Shown here piece after piece: positions 18,053 to 26,554 of a DNA stretch of 64,000 nt. Position 1 is the first letter of the stretch. Each line of letters starts with the position of its first letter. This DNA comes from Luxibacter massiliensis (GTDB taxonomy: Bacteria > Bacillota > Clostridia > Lachnospirales > Lachnospiraceae): the NCBI RefSeq assembly GCF_900604355.1, contig NZ_UWOE01000001.1, positions 1,798,001 to 1,862,000 of the forward strand, read 5' to 3'. The notes beneath the pieces were generated by a model, which saw only the letters and a program-made list of their open reading frames with translations, made no database searches and was not told the origin of the DNA. The position numbers and the translations under genes are program-made.

Positions 18053-19705
18053 TTATTCGACAGACAACACGTAATAGTAAATCGGCTGTCCTCCAAAATG
18101 TGTATCTACATCTGCATCTGGATAAAGTTCTTCCACTTCCTTTGCAAACCTCAATGCATCCTCCTCCAGGACATCCTGGCCGTAATACAGGCTGATCAGT
18201 TCCGTATCCTCGTCAGTAAGCTGGGACAGCATCTCTTTGGCAGTTCCCTCTACCGACTGTCCTACGGCCAGGATCCCGGCATCGCCGATTCCCATAATAT
18301 CACCCTCGTGGATCTCTTTATCATCAATGTGGGTATCTCTCACAGCATACGTTACCTGTCCTGTCCTGACATGCTTAATCCCCTCATTCATGGCTTCCTC
18401 ATTGGTATCCACATCGGCCTCAGGCATATAATTAATAATTGCCGTGATTCCCTGTGGGACTGTCCTGGTTGGAATCACAAGTATATCTTTATCTTTCGTC
18501 AATGACTGGGCCTGGTTCGCGGCTAATATGATATTCTTGTTATTGGGAAGAATAAAAATATGGTCGGCATTGACAGCATCTATTGCCGTCAGCATATCCT
18601 CGGTGCTTGGGTTCATAGTCTGGCCGCCTTCAATAATATAATCTGCACCCAGTTCCCTGAAAATCTCATTCATCCCCTCGCCAATGGAAACAGCGATAAA
18701 ACCTACGCTTTTTCTAGGTTTAGCTTTTTTTTCCTCCGCTGCCTGCTTCTCCGCCTCCCGGATCAGCTTCTCCTGATGCTCCTCCCGCATATTGTCAATC
18801 TTCATCCTGGACAACTGCCCGAAAGTAAGCGCTTTCTGGATAGCCAACCCCGGGTCATTGGTGTGTACATGCACTTTTACGATATCCTCGTCCGCCACGC
18901 AGACAATGGAATCTCCGATAGATTCCAAATAAGATTTAAATTCTGTCTCATCCTTTTCTGAAAACTCTTTCTCAGCCATAATGATAAATTCCGTGCAGTA
19001 CCCAAATTTAATATCTGCCTCTGCCTGCGCCCCTGGTTTTACCATCACTGTGCCTGAGCTTGCCTCTATGGCGCTGTAATCAATCTCCTTGCCCAGAAAT
19101 GCGTCATAAGCGCCCTTTAAAACTTCCAGCAGCCCCTGTCCGCCGGAATCTACCACTCCAGCCTCTTTCAAAACAGGCAGCATCTCCGGCGTCTTGGAAA
19201 GTACATGTTCAGCATGTTTCAGAACATCGGGGAGAAATACTTCTAAGTCGTCAGTTATCTCCGCCATCTCTGCTGCTTTCTGTGAAATGCCTTTAGCCAC
19301 TGTTAAAATGGTCCCTTCTTTAGGTTTCATGACTGCCTTGTATGCCGTTGAGCGCGCCCTCTCGCAGGCCCGGGACAGCACCTGCACATCGACTTCTTTG
19401 AAATCCCTGATTTCCTTTGTGAACCCTCTGAGAAGCTGCGAGAGGATTACACCGGAGTTTCCCCTTGCCCCCCGCAGTGACCCGGAAGATACTGCCTTAG
19501 CCAGGGCTTTCATATCCGGTTTGTCAAGGGAGCTTACCTCCTTTGCCGCAGACATAATTGTCAGCGTCATATTGGTGCCTGTGTCACCGTCCGGGACTGG
19601 AAATACATTCAGCTCATTTATAAATTCCTTTTTTGCCTCCAGATTGGCCGCCCCTGCTAAAAACATCTTTGTGAGCAGCTCTGTATTTATCGTTTTTGTT
19701 GCCAC
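18053..19705 (-). CDS. fakA: DAK2-domain protein, FakA/YloV-like fatty acid kinase
   Basis: Likely the ATP-binding subunit of fatty acid kinase, which phosphorylates fatty acids bound to FakB partners for phospholipid synthesis. The 550 residues begin with a DAK2 domain holding FPVPDGDTGTNMTLT, whose Asp residues bind Mg-ATP, and SGSLRGARGNSGV. A middle region and a C-terminal DegV-like domain of about 200 residues follow (EIHEGDIMGIGDAGI). It lies 14 bp after the asp23-like gene, as in the yloU-yloV pair of Bacillus. No fakB is in this window. Confidence 0.9.
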   Translation of the reverse strand: MATKTINTELLTKMFLAGAANLEAKKEFINELNVFPVPDGDTGTNMTLTIMSAAKEVSSLDKPDMKALAKAVSSGSLRGARGNSGVILSQLLRGFTKEIRDFKEVDVQVLSRACERARSTAYKAVMKPKEGTILTVAKGISQKAAEMAEITDDLEVFLPDVLKHAEHVLSKTPEMLPVLKEAGVVDSGGQGLLEVLKGAYDAFLGKEIDYSAIEASSGTVMVKPGAQAEADIKFGYCTEFIIMAEKEFSEKDETEFKSYLESIGDSIVCVADEDIVKVHVHTNDPGLAIQKALTFGQLSRMKIDNMREEHQEKLIREAEKQAAEEKKAKPRKSVGFIAVSIGEGMNEIFRELGADYIIEGGQTMNPSTEDMLTAIDAVNADHIFILPNNKNIILAANQAQSLTKDKDILVIPTRTVPQGITAIINYMPEADVDTNEEAMNEGIKHVRTGQVTYAVRDTHIDDKEIHEGDIMGIGDAGILAVGQSVEGTAKEMLSQLTDEDTELISLYYGQDVLEEDALRFAKEVEELYPDADVDTHFGGQPIYYYVLSVE

Positions 19706-19719
19706 GACAAGTATCCTCC

Positions 19720-20082
19720 TTAATCAATCACTCTGACACCTTCGACGAAGATGTTTATTTTATCTACAGACATTCCCGTAAATTCTTCTACCTTATACTT
19801 TACATTATTCATCAGATTGTCAGAAACTGAAAGAATATTTACCCCATATGCAACAATCACATGAAAATCCAAAACCAGGACATTATCCTCAGAAATATCC
19901 ACATGTATTCCGTGGGTCAGGCTCTCCTTCTTCAAAAGCCGTACAAGTCCGTCCTTCATATTCACCGCAGCCATCCCTACGATCCCAAAACATTCTACGG
20001 CCACAGAACCTGCATATTTGCCAATCACATCTGGATTAATGGTTATAATCCCAAGGTCTGTACTCATGCTACCCTTCATCAT
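19720..20082 (-). CDS. Asp23/Gls24-family envelope stress protein (YloU-like)
   Basis: A small cytosolic protein of about 120 residues in the Asp23/Gls24 family, whose members associate with the membrane and the response to envelope stress. The core runs from LGIITINPDVIGKYAG through DISEDNVLVLDFHVIVAYG to KYKVEEFTGM. The start is ATG at 20082 (or the next codon), preceded by GGAGGG; an earlier in-frame start lacks a ribosome site. It pairs with fakA, a conserved Firmicute arrangement whose mechanism is unclear. Confidence 0.88.
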   Translation of the reverse strand: MMKGSMSTDLGIITINPDVIGKYAGSVAVECFGIVGMAAVNMKDGLVRLLKKESLTHGIHVDISEDNVLVLDFHVIVAYGVNILSVSDNLMNNVKYKVEEFTGMSVDKINIFVEGVRVID

Positions 20083-20150
20083 ATATTCCCTCCAATTCTT
20101 AATGGATTTTCGCACAATAACACACGTATTATACTCTCTTTGCCTGAAAT

Positions 20151-20756
20151 TTACAATACAGATTCATAAAGTGCCGCCAAAACATCCAGTATCTGCCCTT
20201 CACAGAGAGTGCTGCTGTCAAGGCATATGTCATACTGGTCCATGTCTTCCCACTTCTGGTCTGTAAAATAGTTATAGTAATATCTGCGCTGTTTATCAAT
20301 CTTTTTGACCAGGGCCCCTGCTTCTCTTTCATCTATTGATGCCCTCTCCATAATCACGGATACTCGTTTTTCAAAAGGCGCATGTATGAATACACTGCGG
20401 CATCCTTCATGGCCACGCAGAATATCATTGGCACACCTGCCCACAATGATACAATCCTCTTTATCAGCCAGCTTCCTGATAATTTCCGCCTGTGTATAAA
20501 ACAGCACGTCATTCATGGGTTCAAATCTGAACTGCCTGCCCATCTGGGCATCATCCTCCACAGGATATCTCCAGGGATTCGCTCTTTTTTCATCTACCTT
20601 TAAAAGCTCCTCATAAGAAATATTCTGCATTTCTCCGGCTATTTTTATTAATTCCTTATCATAATAATGAATTCCAAGCCTCTCAGATAGTTTTTTTGCA
20701 ATATTATGACCGTTGCTTCCATACTGCCTGCCGATCGTAATCACCCGCCTGCCCAT
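20151..20756 (-). CDS. Cytidylate-kinase-like P-loop protein
   Basis: A 201-residue member of the cytidylate kinase-like family, distinct from the true cmk at 41 kb. The N-terminal VITIGRQYGSNGHNIAKKL is a P-loop variant in which the GxxGxGK/S pattern is altered (GRQYGSNG). The segment EDCIIVGRCANDIL and Arg-rich RRYYYNYF near the C-terminus are typical of this group. The substrate is unknown. The ATG at 20756 is chosen over a GTG four codons upstream; the ribosome site GTGGGG is weak. It is first in the transcript before asp23 and fakA. Confidence 0.8.
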   Translation of the reverse strand: MGRRVITIGRQYGSNGHNIAKKLSERLGIHYYDKELIKIAGEMQNISYEELLKVDEKRANPWRYPVEDDAQMGRQFRFEPMNDVLFYTQAEIIRKLADKEDCIIVGRCANDILRGHEGCRSVFIHAPFEKRVSVIMERASIDEREAGALVKKIDKQRRYYYNYFTDQKWEDMDQYDICLDSSTLCEGQILDVLAALYESVL

Positions 20757-20990
20757 AGTATTCCCCACTTTCTGCCTGTTTTACAGACTGTTTTTACATA
20801 ACTTCCATTTAAATTGATTTTATCATGATTTCCAGTTTCTGTGAACCACTAACCTGCAACATAGCTTTTTTTATTCCCTGGACACGCCAGCCAAATACAT
20901 CACGCATGGATTTTGTACGGGGGCAGATCCATCCCCTCCCCAATGGGGCGCGGACTTTACATAAAGTTAGGTCCACGAAATAAATAACAA
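20757..20990. other. Gene-free divergent region before rpmB
   Basis: Between the cytidylate-kinase-like gene and rpmB there is no convincing gene; short open frames lack ribosome sites. It holds a CCCCTCCCCAATGGGG hairpin near 20935-20950 and an ACTTTA/TAAAGT inverted repeat near 20953-20966, possibly operator or leader elements. The rpmB promoter follows at 20998. Confidence 0.5.
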
Positions 20991-20997
20991 AAAACAC

Positions 20998-21026
20998 TTG
21001 CATAAAAGAAAGCTTTCTGCTAAAAT
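20998..21026 (+). promoter_or_regulatory. Sigma-A promoter of rpmB
   Basis: TTGCAT (20998-21003) and TAAAAT (21021-21026) are separated by 17 bp. Transcription would start near 21033, about 45 bp before the rpmB ATG, with AGGAGGTG at 21067-21074. Confidence 0.75.
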
Positions 21027-21078
21027 AACAGTGTTGTGAGTCTGTATGGACTAGTTCAGATCGTTAGGAGGTGCAGTG

Positions 21079-21264
21079 ATGGCTAAATGTGCTATTTGTG
21101 ATAAGGGTGCTCACTTCGGCAACAGTGTAAGTCACTCTCATAGAAAAACACCAAGAATGTGGAAATCTAATATAAAGTCTGTTAGAGTGAAAACAGAAGG
21201 TGGTTCAAAAAAGATGTACGTGTGTACTTCTTGCTTGAAATCAGGGCGCGTAGAACGTGCTTAA
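21079..21264 (+). CDS. rpmB: 50S ribosomal protein L28
   Basis: A structural protein of the large ribosomal subunit, 61 residues. MAKCAICDKGAHFGNSVSHSHRKT is abbreviated here to its key parts: the CAIC pair near the start and CTSC near the end form the zinc-ribbon Cys set, so this is the zinc-binding (C+) version of L28. It has its own promoter and terminator and is transcribed divergently from the cytidylate-kinase-like/asp23/fakA genes, an arrangement resembling rpmB-yloU-yloV in Bacillus. Confidence 0.97.
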   Translation: MAKCAICDKGAHFGNSVSHSHRKTPRMWKSNIKSVRVKTEGGSKKMYVCTSCLKSGRVERA

Positions 21265-21286
21265 TTAAAATTTAGTTGACACGGGA

Positions 21287-21313
21287 GTACTCACTTAAGT
21301 GGGTACTTTTTTT
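21287..21313 (+). terminator. Intrinsic terminator of rpmB
   Basis: The hairpin GTACTCACTT/AAGTGGGTAC (21287-21306) with one mismatched pair is followed by seven T residues (21307-21313), 22 bp after the rpmB stop. Confidence 0.88.
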
Positions 21314-21358
21314 ATTACATAGTAAATTCAACGGAATTTCCTATGTGGCCAAAGACCC

Positions 21359-21415
21359 TCGCGGCAGTCGCCAAATGGACATGTAAATATGTCCGCTTGG
21401 CTCGTTGCTCGCAGG
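21359..21415 (+). repeat. Dispersed imperfect palindrome, copy A
   Basis: One of four related intergenic sequences of about 57 bp (also at 31320, 33547 and 47749). It reads CGCGGCAGTCGCCAAATGG at the left and CGCTTGGCTCGTTGC toward the right, with nested pairs CGCGGCA/TTGC(T)CGC, GCCAA/TTGGC and GGACAT/ATGTCC. It lies in the gap between rpmB and gerW. Flanking GGGAGTACT (21283-21291) and AGTACTCCC around 21427-21435 form an additional inverted pair around it. Confidence 0.8.
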
Positions 21416-21559
21416 AATAAAAAAAGTACTCCCTGTGCCAATACGAATTTGCACAAAGATAAAGGGTTCCAGCCATCCACCAGGGAGCCGGATTACAGGC
21501 TTGTCCTCCCTGCACTTCATGTTATAGGGTATCCCCGGGCATAGAACTACGTGCTTGAA

Positions 21560-21593
21560 AACAGAAAATCCCCCTATGGATTGCTTTGGGGGA
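21560..21593 (-). terminator. Probable terminator of the gerW transcript
   Basis: On the minus strand TCCCCC and GGGGGA pair around a 13-nt loop (21569-21593), followed by TTTTCTGTTTT. It lies about 30 bp after the stop of the 44-residue membrane protein and so would end the DUF2953-gerW-small protein transcript. Confidence 0.65.
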
Positions 21594-21622
21594 CTCAGGA
21601 AGTCCAGAAATCCCCCTGCATT

Positions 21623-21757
21623 TCACCCACAGAAGAGTTTATAACCCACAGCCAGGCAGACCAGGGTGATGATAAGTCCCATGGCATTAGGCAGTATCAA
21701 CATAAAAAACATTCCGATTGCAAACCAAAGCAGCGCAAAGCCTATTACTTTTTTCAT
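21623..21757 (-). CDS. 44-residue membrane protein downstream of gerW
   Basis: An unnamed small protein of 44 residues beginning MKKVIGFALLWFAIGM and ending VGYKLFCG. Two hydrophobic stretches at about residues 4-21 and 25-38 are joined by a short PNA turn, so it probably crosses the membrane twice or forms a hairpin. It lies 48 bp after gerW on the same strand and before a terminator, so it is probably cotranscribed. The ribosome site is weak (AGAGAG). A sporulation role would follow from context only. Confidence 0.6.
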   Translation of the reverse strand: MKKVIGFALLWFAIGMFFMLILPNAMGLIITLVCLAVGYKLFCG

Positions 21758-21805
21758 GTTCTCTCTCTTTTAGCAGGTGGTTTTATATCAGTATATGCAG
21801 AAGAT

Positions 21806-22222
21806 TTATATCTGTGCGTCATTTTCTTTTTCCGAATCTTCAGAATTTAAAATATCCATGACATCATCCTCTGTTATCTTATCCTCTTTTTTTGTTGTGA
21901 ACTTGTCAACCATATCTGGTACCAGATCCAGGATTTTTGTGATTGTATCCTGGTTTTTAATATTAACTAGTTTCGTTGACCCATTCTTAATAACAAGAAC
22001 CGCACTGGGCGTCACCTTTCCGCCAAGTCCTCCCATGCCTTTTTCCTTTTTATCAGCAGATGCAGATCCTGCCCCAATCCCAAAGGAAACATCTACCAGG
22101 GGGAGAATAATTGTATCATCAATATGGATGGCCTCCCCCACCACAGTTTTCGAAGAAATAATACCATCCATCCCCTGAAAGAGCGCTTCCACGGTTGACT
22201 TAAAATTGTTTGCTTCTGCCAT
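21806..22222 (-). CDS. gerW: Spore germination protein GerW (YtfJ family)
   Basis: A forespore protein family needed for normal germination in Bacillus. The 138 residues contain the family core: TVEALFQGMDGIIS, then ILPLVDVSFGIGAGSAS, GGKVTPSAVLVI and a C-terminal acidic tail. GGAGGA lies just upstream of the ATG. It follows the DUF2953 gene with an 85-bp gap, the same pair as ytfI-ytfJ of Bacillus, which supports the assignment. A forespore-specific sigma-F promoter would be expected in the gap but was not convincingly seen. Confidence 0.92.
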   Translation of the reverse strand: MAEANNFKSTVEALFQGMDGIISSKTVVGEAIHIDDTIILPLVDVSFGIGAGSASADKKEKGMGGLGGKVTPSAVLVIKNGSTKLVNIKNQDTITKILDLVPDMVDKFTTKKEDKITEDDVMDILNSEDSEKENDAQI

Positions 22223-22307
22223 AACTGAATCCTCCTTATATCACATCTGTATAATTTTGCTCTGCTTCTCTGCCCTGCTGGCAGTACAATTTATCTAAAT
22301 AAAACTC

Positions 22308-23354
22308 TTACCATTGGAACGCCCTGATATGGGCAAAGGTTGTCCTTACGTGCCTGTTCCATACCAGATTCCATATAATAACCACTGCATAGAGGCCCCG
22401 TATGTGGCCGCATATCTGAATCTCCCCTTTGAGAACTCTATGTTCAAAATCTGGCCGGATCTCTGTGCGGCCTCCTAGATAAGGGTATAATATACTGAGA
22501 AAGGCGAGTACCCTGCCGGTAAGGCAGGGATCTTCAAACCCAAACAGGAGATTTGCCTGTAATTTCCGCGGTTTTAAGAAAGCCAAAATTCGTTTTAGTT
22601 CTATGAGTACTGCCCCAAATGCGGTTCTGTGCGCCTCGTCAGTTATGAATTCTTTTATTTTATCTTTTTTCCCGGACAATGATTTTATATTATCACACAA
22701 TTTTTGAAAAGTATATTTTATCTTTCTAAATATCTGCCGGATCCTGGCCTTTATCCCATGAGGCCGTCCCTGCCCTGTGTCCCGGCTGTTCCCATTTTTT
22801 TCTTTCTGGCCTTTTTGTGCTGCACATGGCTTTCCTTTATCAGGGGAGGGCTTTTCTTTTCTATCTGCCCTCTCTTGTTTTTGGCTGTTCATCCGCCCCC
22901 CACCGGATTCCTCTGCAGCCTCTGGCTGCCTCTCTATGGCTGCGGGGGCCTGTCTCTCCCTATTTACGCTATCAATATCCTCCTTTATAGCGGAGGCCTT
23001 TTTTTCCTGCATACTGGAGATATCCGTTTCTTCCTTTGCTTCCCCAGGATCCTCTTTTGATGCGCTCTTTGCCCTCTTTCCCTGTTCCATTCCCGAACCG
23101 TAGCTTTTCCAGGCAATGCGGATATTCCAGTAGGTCTTTTGCTCTTTGTATAGGATATGCCCGCCTACCAGATGGAACAGCCAGGAAAAATGAAATGCTG
23201 CGCACACGGAATCCACAGTCCCTTTGCAGGAGGCTTCCGCCTTATATCTGAGGGGCACAAAAACCACAACACAAACCAGCAATACGATTAAGCCAAGTAT
23301 TGCAAGCAGCATCCAACCTATAATTTTCAGAATTAGCAGGATTATATGTAACAT
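22308..23354 (-). CDS. DUF2953-domain membrane protein (YtfI-like)
   Basis: Function unknown; it is the usual genomic partner of gerW in Firmicutes. The 348 residues begin with a strong membrane segment at about residues 5-30. A central region of about 120 residues is highly charged and low in complexity (Lys, Glu, Gln, Ala). The conserved C-terminal domain contains FEDPCLTGRVLAFLSILYP and ends with GLYAVVIIWNLVWN. The charged insert makes it longer than Bacillus YtfI. A 5-bp gap separates it from the upstream hypothetical gene. Confidence 0.85.
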   Translation of the reverse strand: MLHIILLILKIIGWMLLAILGLIVLLVCVVVFVPLRYKAEASCKGTVDSVCAAFHFSWLFHLVGGHILYKEQKTYWNIRIAWKSYGSGMEQGKRAKSASKEDPGEAKEETDISSMQEKKASAIKEDIDSVNRERQAPAAIERQPEAAEESGGGRMNSQKQERADRKEKPSPDKGKPCAAQKGQKEKNGNSRDTGQGRPHGIKARIRQIFRKIKYTFQKLCDNIKSLSGKKDKIKEFITDEAHRTAFGAVLIELKRILAFLKPRKLQANLLFGFEDPCLTGRVLAFLSILYPYLGGRTEIRPDFEHRVLKGEIQICGHIRGLYAVVIIWNLVWNRHVRTTFAHIRAFQW

Positions 23355-23359
23355 CCGTT

Positions 23360-23704
23360 TTACACTCTGCCTTCCTCATATTCTCTCTGGCGCTTTAGAA
23401 TATACTCCCGTATATCTGTTTCCCCGGTTTCGCTGTAGACATCTTCTGCGATGTGCTCCACCAGGCCCACAGCCCCATCGTATCCATCTGCTATCCCTAC
23501 TACAAACAATGGTGTATTCTCATATACATGCTGTCTTAAAAGAACCGAGGAATAAAATTCCAAATGATTCTGTTCTCCCTGGGCCAGCGTAATAATATAG
23601 ACAAAAGGCTGCAGGCTGTTTGATGCCAGTTTCTTCATAATTTTCTTTTTTTTCTTTTCCAATGCTTCACTGATATATATATCACAGTAGTAAGTAATCT
23701 GCAT
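23360..23704 (-). CDS. Hypothetical protein between PBP and ytfI homologue
   Basis: Not recognised. About 114 residues from MQITYYCDIYISEAL, with a Lys-rich stretch near residues 17-24, a hydrophobic core QPFVYIITLAQG, and a second around TPLFVVGIADGYDGAVGLVE. The pattern suggests a small soluble alpha/beta protein without catalytic motif. The start could be four codons upstream. It sits 21 bp after the PBP gene and 5 bp before the DUF2953 gene, so it belongs to the same transcript. Confidence 0.7.
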   Translation of the reverse strand: MQITYYCDIYISEALEKKKKKIMKKLASNSLQPFVYIITLAQGEQNHLEFYSSVLLRQHVYENTPLFVVGIADGYDGAVGLVEHIAEDVYSETGETDIREYILKRQREYEEGRV

Positions 23705-23725
23705 GATTTTCACCATCAGCCAAAA

Positions 23726-25231
23726 TTAATAATAATAAGAATCCAATATCTGTTTGGCGATAGGCACAGACTTTGCACCTGCATCTCCATCATAGCCTTC
23801 TATGATTACACTGATAACCAGTTCAGGGTTATCCACATTTGTAAATCCCATAAACCAGGAATGTGTCTTTTCACCGTCATCCAAGCTATACTCAGCGGTT
23901 CCCGTCTTGCCGGCCACAGTATATGACTGGCCGCTCATCATAGTGGCCGTCCCCTCGTCCACTACGGCTCTCATATATTCTTTGAGCTGTGCGGCCTCAT
24001 CTGAGGACATAAGTTTCCTATAACTTTTCGGTACATTGGTCCGTATTTCTGAACCCGTATAATTTGTCACTTTTTCCACCAGGTAAGGTTCCATCAAGGT
24101 TCCCCCATTCGCAATGGCGGATGTGATCAGGGCCATATGGTACGGACTCACCAAGGTCTCCCCCTGTCCCATTGCTGTCATCATCATCTCTGCGCTGGTG
24201 GAATCCTCCTGAACCCTAAACGAGCTTTTAGAATAATCCAGCACAGAAGGAAGCTTTTTGTTAAAAAGGAGCTCTTCTGCAGTCTCTCTATAGGAAGTTT
24301 TGTTCAGTGACAGCCCTATATTCGCGAAGGAGGCATTACATGAATTTGCCATGGAACTTCTCAGATCTTCCAGTCCGTGGACTGTGTTGTCAAAGCAGCG
24401 TATTGTTGTGCCATCCACAGTTATTTCACCAAAACATTCATAATTATAGCTTGAGTAATCGCTGTGTTCTCTCATATATTCAAGGGCAGTCACCACCTTA
24501 AAGGTAGACCCAGGCGCATATTGGCCCTGGGTCGCCCGATTCAGCATTGGGCTGTTTGTATCGTCAGCATTCAGGGCCGCCCAGTCCGCCTCCACAGTAT
24601 TAGGGTCAAAGGTGGGATTTGACACCATAGATAAGATTTTCCCAGTGCCTGCTTCCATCACAACAACGGCCCCTTTGTTGGCTCCCAGCGCATTATAAGC
24701 AGCCTGCTGAAGATCCGCATCCAATGTGGTGACCACTGTATCCCCCATATTTTTTTCATCTTTAAACTCATTCATCAGCTTTTCCACAAAAAAGGCATTA
24801 GAAGTCAGCAGTTCAAAGTTTTCCACGGATTCTAACCCACTTTTTCCTGTAGATGGGTAACTATAGCCAACAACATGGGCAAAGGCTGCCCCGTACGGAT
24901 AGCTGCGTGTCTCGCTTCCATCTTCCCCTACGCTTGTCTGGGCCAGCACATTTCCATTTCTGTCCACAATGCTGCCCCGGATGACCCGGTCCGCAAATGC
25001 ATCCTGCCGTTCATTGTAAGGACTATTTACAATAGTCTTTGCCCGCACAATGTTGAAATATACAATATAAGACATCAAAGCAAGAAACAGTGTGACAAAT
25101 AGGTATGTCACCCTAGCGAACTCTTTGTTTCGGAACTTCTTCGAACGCTGGCTTTTTCTTTTGCCTGCGCTGGCCGGACGGCCTCCCTGCCGGCTCACTT
25201 CTTCGAAATTCTCTCTCTCTTCTCTTCTCAA
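23726..25231 (-). CDS. Penicillin-binding protein, transpeptidase (PbpA/FtsI-like)
   Basis: A class B-like D,D-transpeptidase that cross-links peptidoglycan. The 501 residues have a basic cytoplasmic tail, a membrane anchor at about residues 42-62, and a transpeptidase domain with the active-site Ser motif STFK, the SCN motif and KTGTAE. It pairs with the ftsW/rodA-like gene and overlaps it by 119 bp if translation starts at TTG (25231), which has GAGGAAG upstream. A GTG directly after the ftsW stop would remove the basic tail and is less likely. It may serve elongation or spore cortex. Confidence 0.9.
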   Translation of the reverse strand: MRREERENFEEVSRQGGRPASAGKRKSQRSKKFRNKEFARVTYLFVTLFLALMSYIVYFNIVRAKTIVNSPYNERQDAFADRVIRGSIVDRNGNVLAQTSVGEDGSETRSYPYGAAFAHVVGYSYPSTGKSGLESVENFELLTSNAFFVEKLMNEFKDEKNMGDTVVTTLDADLQQAAYNALGANKGAVVVMEAGTGKILSMVSNPTFDPNTVEADWAALNADDTNSPMLNRATQGQYAPGSTFKVVTALEYMREHSDYSSYNYECFGEITVDGTTIRCFDNTVHGLEDLRSSMANSCNASFANIGLSLNKTSYRETAEELLFNKKLPSVLDYSKSSFRVQEDSTSAEMMMTAMGQGETLVSPYHMALITSAIANGGTLMEPYLVEKVTNYTGSEIRTNVPKSYRKLMSSDEAAQLKEYMRAVVDEGTATMMSGQSYTVAGKTGTAEYSLDDGEKTHSWFMGFTNVDNPELVISVIIEGYDGDAGAKSVPIAKQILDSYYY

Positions 25232-26540
25232 TAATTTCTTCCTCGTCTTCCCTTAAAATATACAGGCCCTGTATAATCCCGAACATAATCATCGTGCTGA
25301 GCATAGAACTGCCCCCATAGCTTACCAGGGGCAATGTCACTCCCGTGGAGGGGATGAATTTTGTAACTCCGCCGATTGTAAGGAACACCTGGAAAATATA
25401 GCAAGTCCCAAGGCCAAGGGCAATTAACTTATAAAACTGGTTCCTGATTGCCATGGCAATATTCAGAAACATGACATAGCAGCTTACACATACCAATATC
25501 AGGCAAAGGGCAAAAATTAGTCCCATTTCTTCAGATATGGCAGAAAAAATAAAATCCTCCTCTGCCACCGGAATACTGTCTGGCAGTCCCTGATAAAGTC
25601 CCATCCCAAACCAGCTGCCTGTCCCTATTGCAAAGAGGGACTGGGCTACCTGATATCCGCCCTCGCTGTAGGATGCAAAAGGATCCTGCCAGGCTGAGAC
25701 CCTGACTTTAATATGATAAAACAGATGATAGGCAATCACGGCTGCCACACTGCCTCCCCCAATTCCTGCCAGGGCATATAAAGGCTGCCTTGTTGCCACA
25801 TAAAGCATAACAAGATAAACTACAAACATAATCAATGCCGCGCCCAGGTCTGTTGAAATAACAAGAATCAGCACATGAAGTGCGGCGACTGCCGTGGTAA
25901 TAACCACATTCTTAAACGAGGTGGATTTATTCAGGCTCGCGGCCACATAAAATACAAAAAGAATTTTTACAAACTCCGATGGCTGTATGCCAAATCCTGC
26001 GATAGTAAACCCCAGTTTTGCCCCGTCTGAAAACTGTCCCAGAACTGCCACGGCCCCCAGGGCCGCCACTCCGATCCCTGCATAGATATATGTCCAGTCT
26101 TTCAGGCACCGCAGCTTACGGATGACCACAGGGACCACAAGCCCAACGGCAGTCCCCAGGACTGCAAAAATAAATTGTTTCACAGCCTTTGTATATGTCA
26201 GCCTCGTGATAATAATAAAACCAATGCTCAGCAGCATGCACATATTATTCACAATCAGCCGTGACACTTTCGGATATATAATCCGGTAAAGAACAAGGAC
26301 TGCAACAAGCAGAATGACCTGGGCCAGATAGAACAGCATCAGCTTCTTCTCCTTCACCTGCAGGTACATGACAAGATATGCAGTGAACTGGATTAAGAAC
26401 ATCAGCACATTCTGCCGGATCAGGATCCATTTCTTATCCTCCTCATAAGTCCGGGCAAATATGGAAAAACATGAGAATGTATATACTGCCATCAGTATAA
26501 TCATAACATATTTTGATAATTCTACTACTATATTAACCAC
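25113..26540 (-). CDS. FtsW/RodA/SpoVE-family peptidoglycan polymerase
   Basis: A SEDS-family glycosyltransferase that polymerises lipid II with a partner PBP, encoded next to it. The 475 residues have about ten membrane segments and the family signatures GFGIQPSEFVKI, STDLGAALIMFV and STGVTLPLVSYGGSSML near the end. The C-terminal 40 residues are cytoplasmic and very basic, and are encoded in the region shared with the PBP gene. Whether it acts in elongation, division or spores cannot be decided here. Confidence 0.92.
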   Translation of the reverse strand: MVNIVVELSKYVMIILMAVYTFSCFSIFARTYEEDKKWILIRQNVLMFLIQFTAYLVMYLQVKEKKLMLFYLAQVILLVAVLVLYRIIYPKVSRLIVNNMCMLLSIGFIIITRLTYTKAVKQFIFAVLGTAVGLVVPVVIRKLRCLKDWTYIYAGIGVAALGAVAVLGQFSDGAKLGFTIAGFGIQPSEFVKILFVFYVAASLNKSTSFKNVVITTAVAALHVLILVISTDLGAALIMFVVYLVMLYVATRQPLYALAGIGGGSVAAVIAYHLFYHIKVRVSAWQDPFASYSEGGYQVAQSLFAIGTGSWFGMGLYQGLPDSIPVAEEDFIFSAISEEMGLIFALCLILVCVSCYVMFLNIAMAIRNQFYKLIALGLGTCYIFQVFLTIGGVTKFIPSTGVTLPLVSYGGSSMLSTMIMFGIIQGLYILREDEEEIIEKRREREFRRSEPAGRPSGQRRQKKKPAFEEVPKQRVR

Positions 26541-26554
26541 TTCTTCACCTGCCT

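Noticed and set aside
20809..21003. A 64-codon minus frame upstream of rpmB
   Set aside because: It overlaps the rpmB promoter, has no ribosome site and looks like chance sequence.
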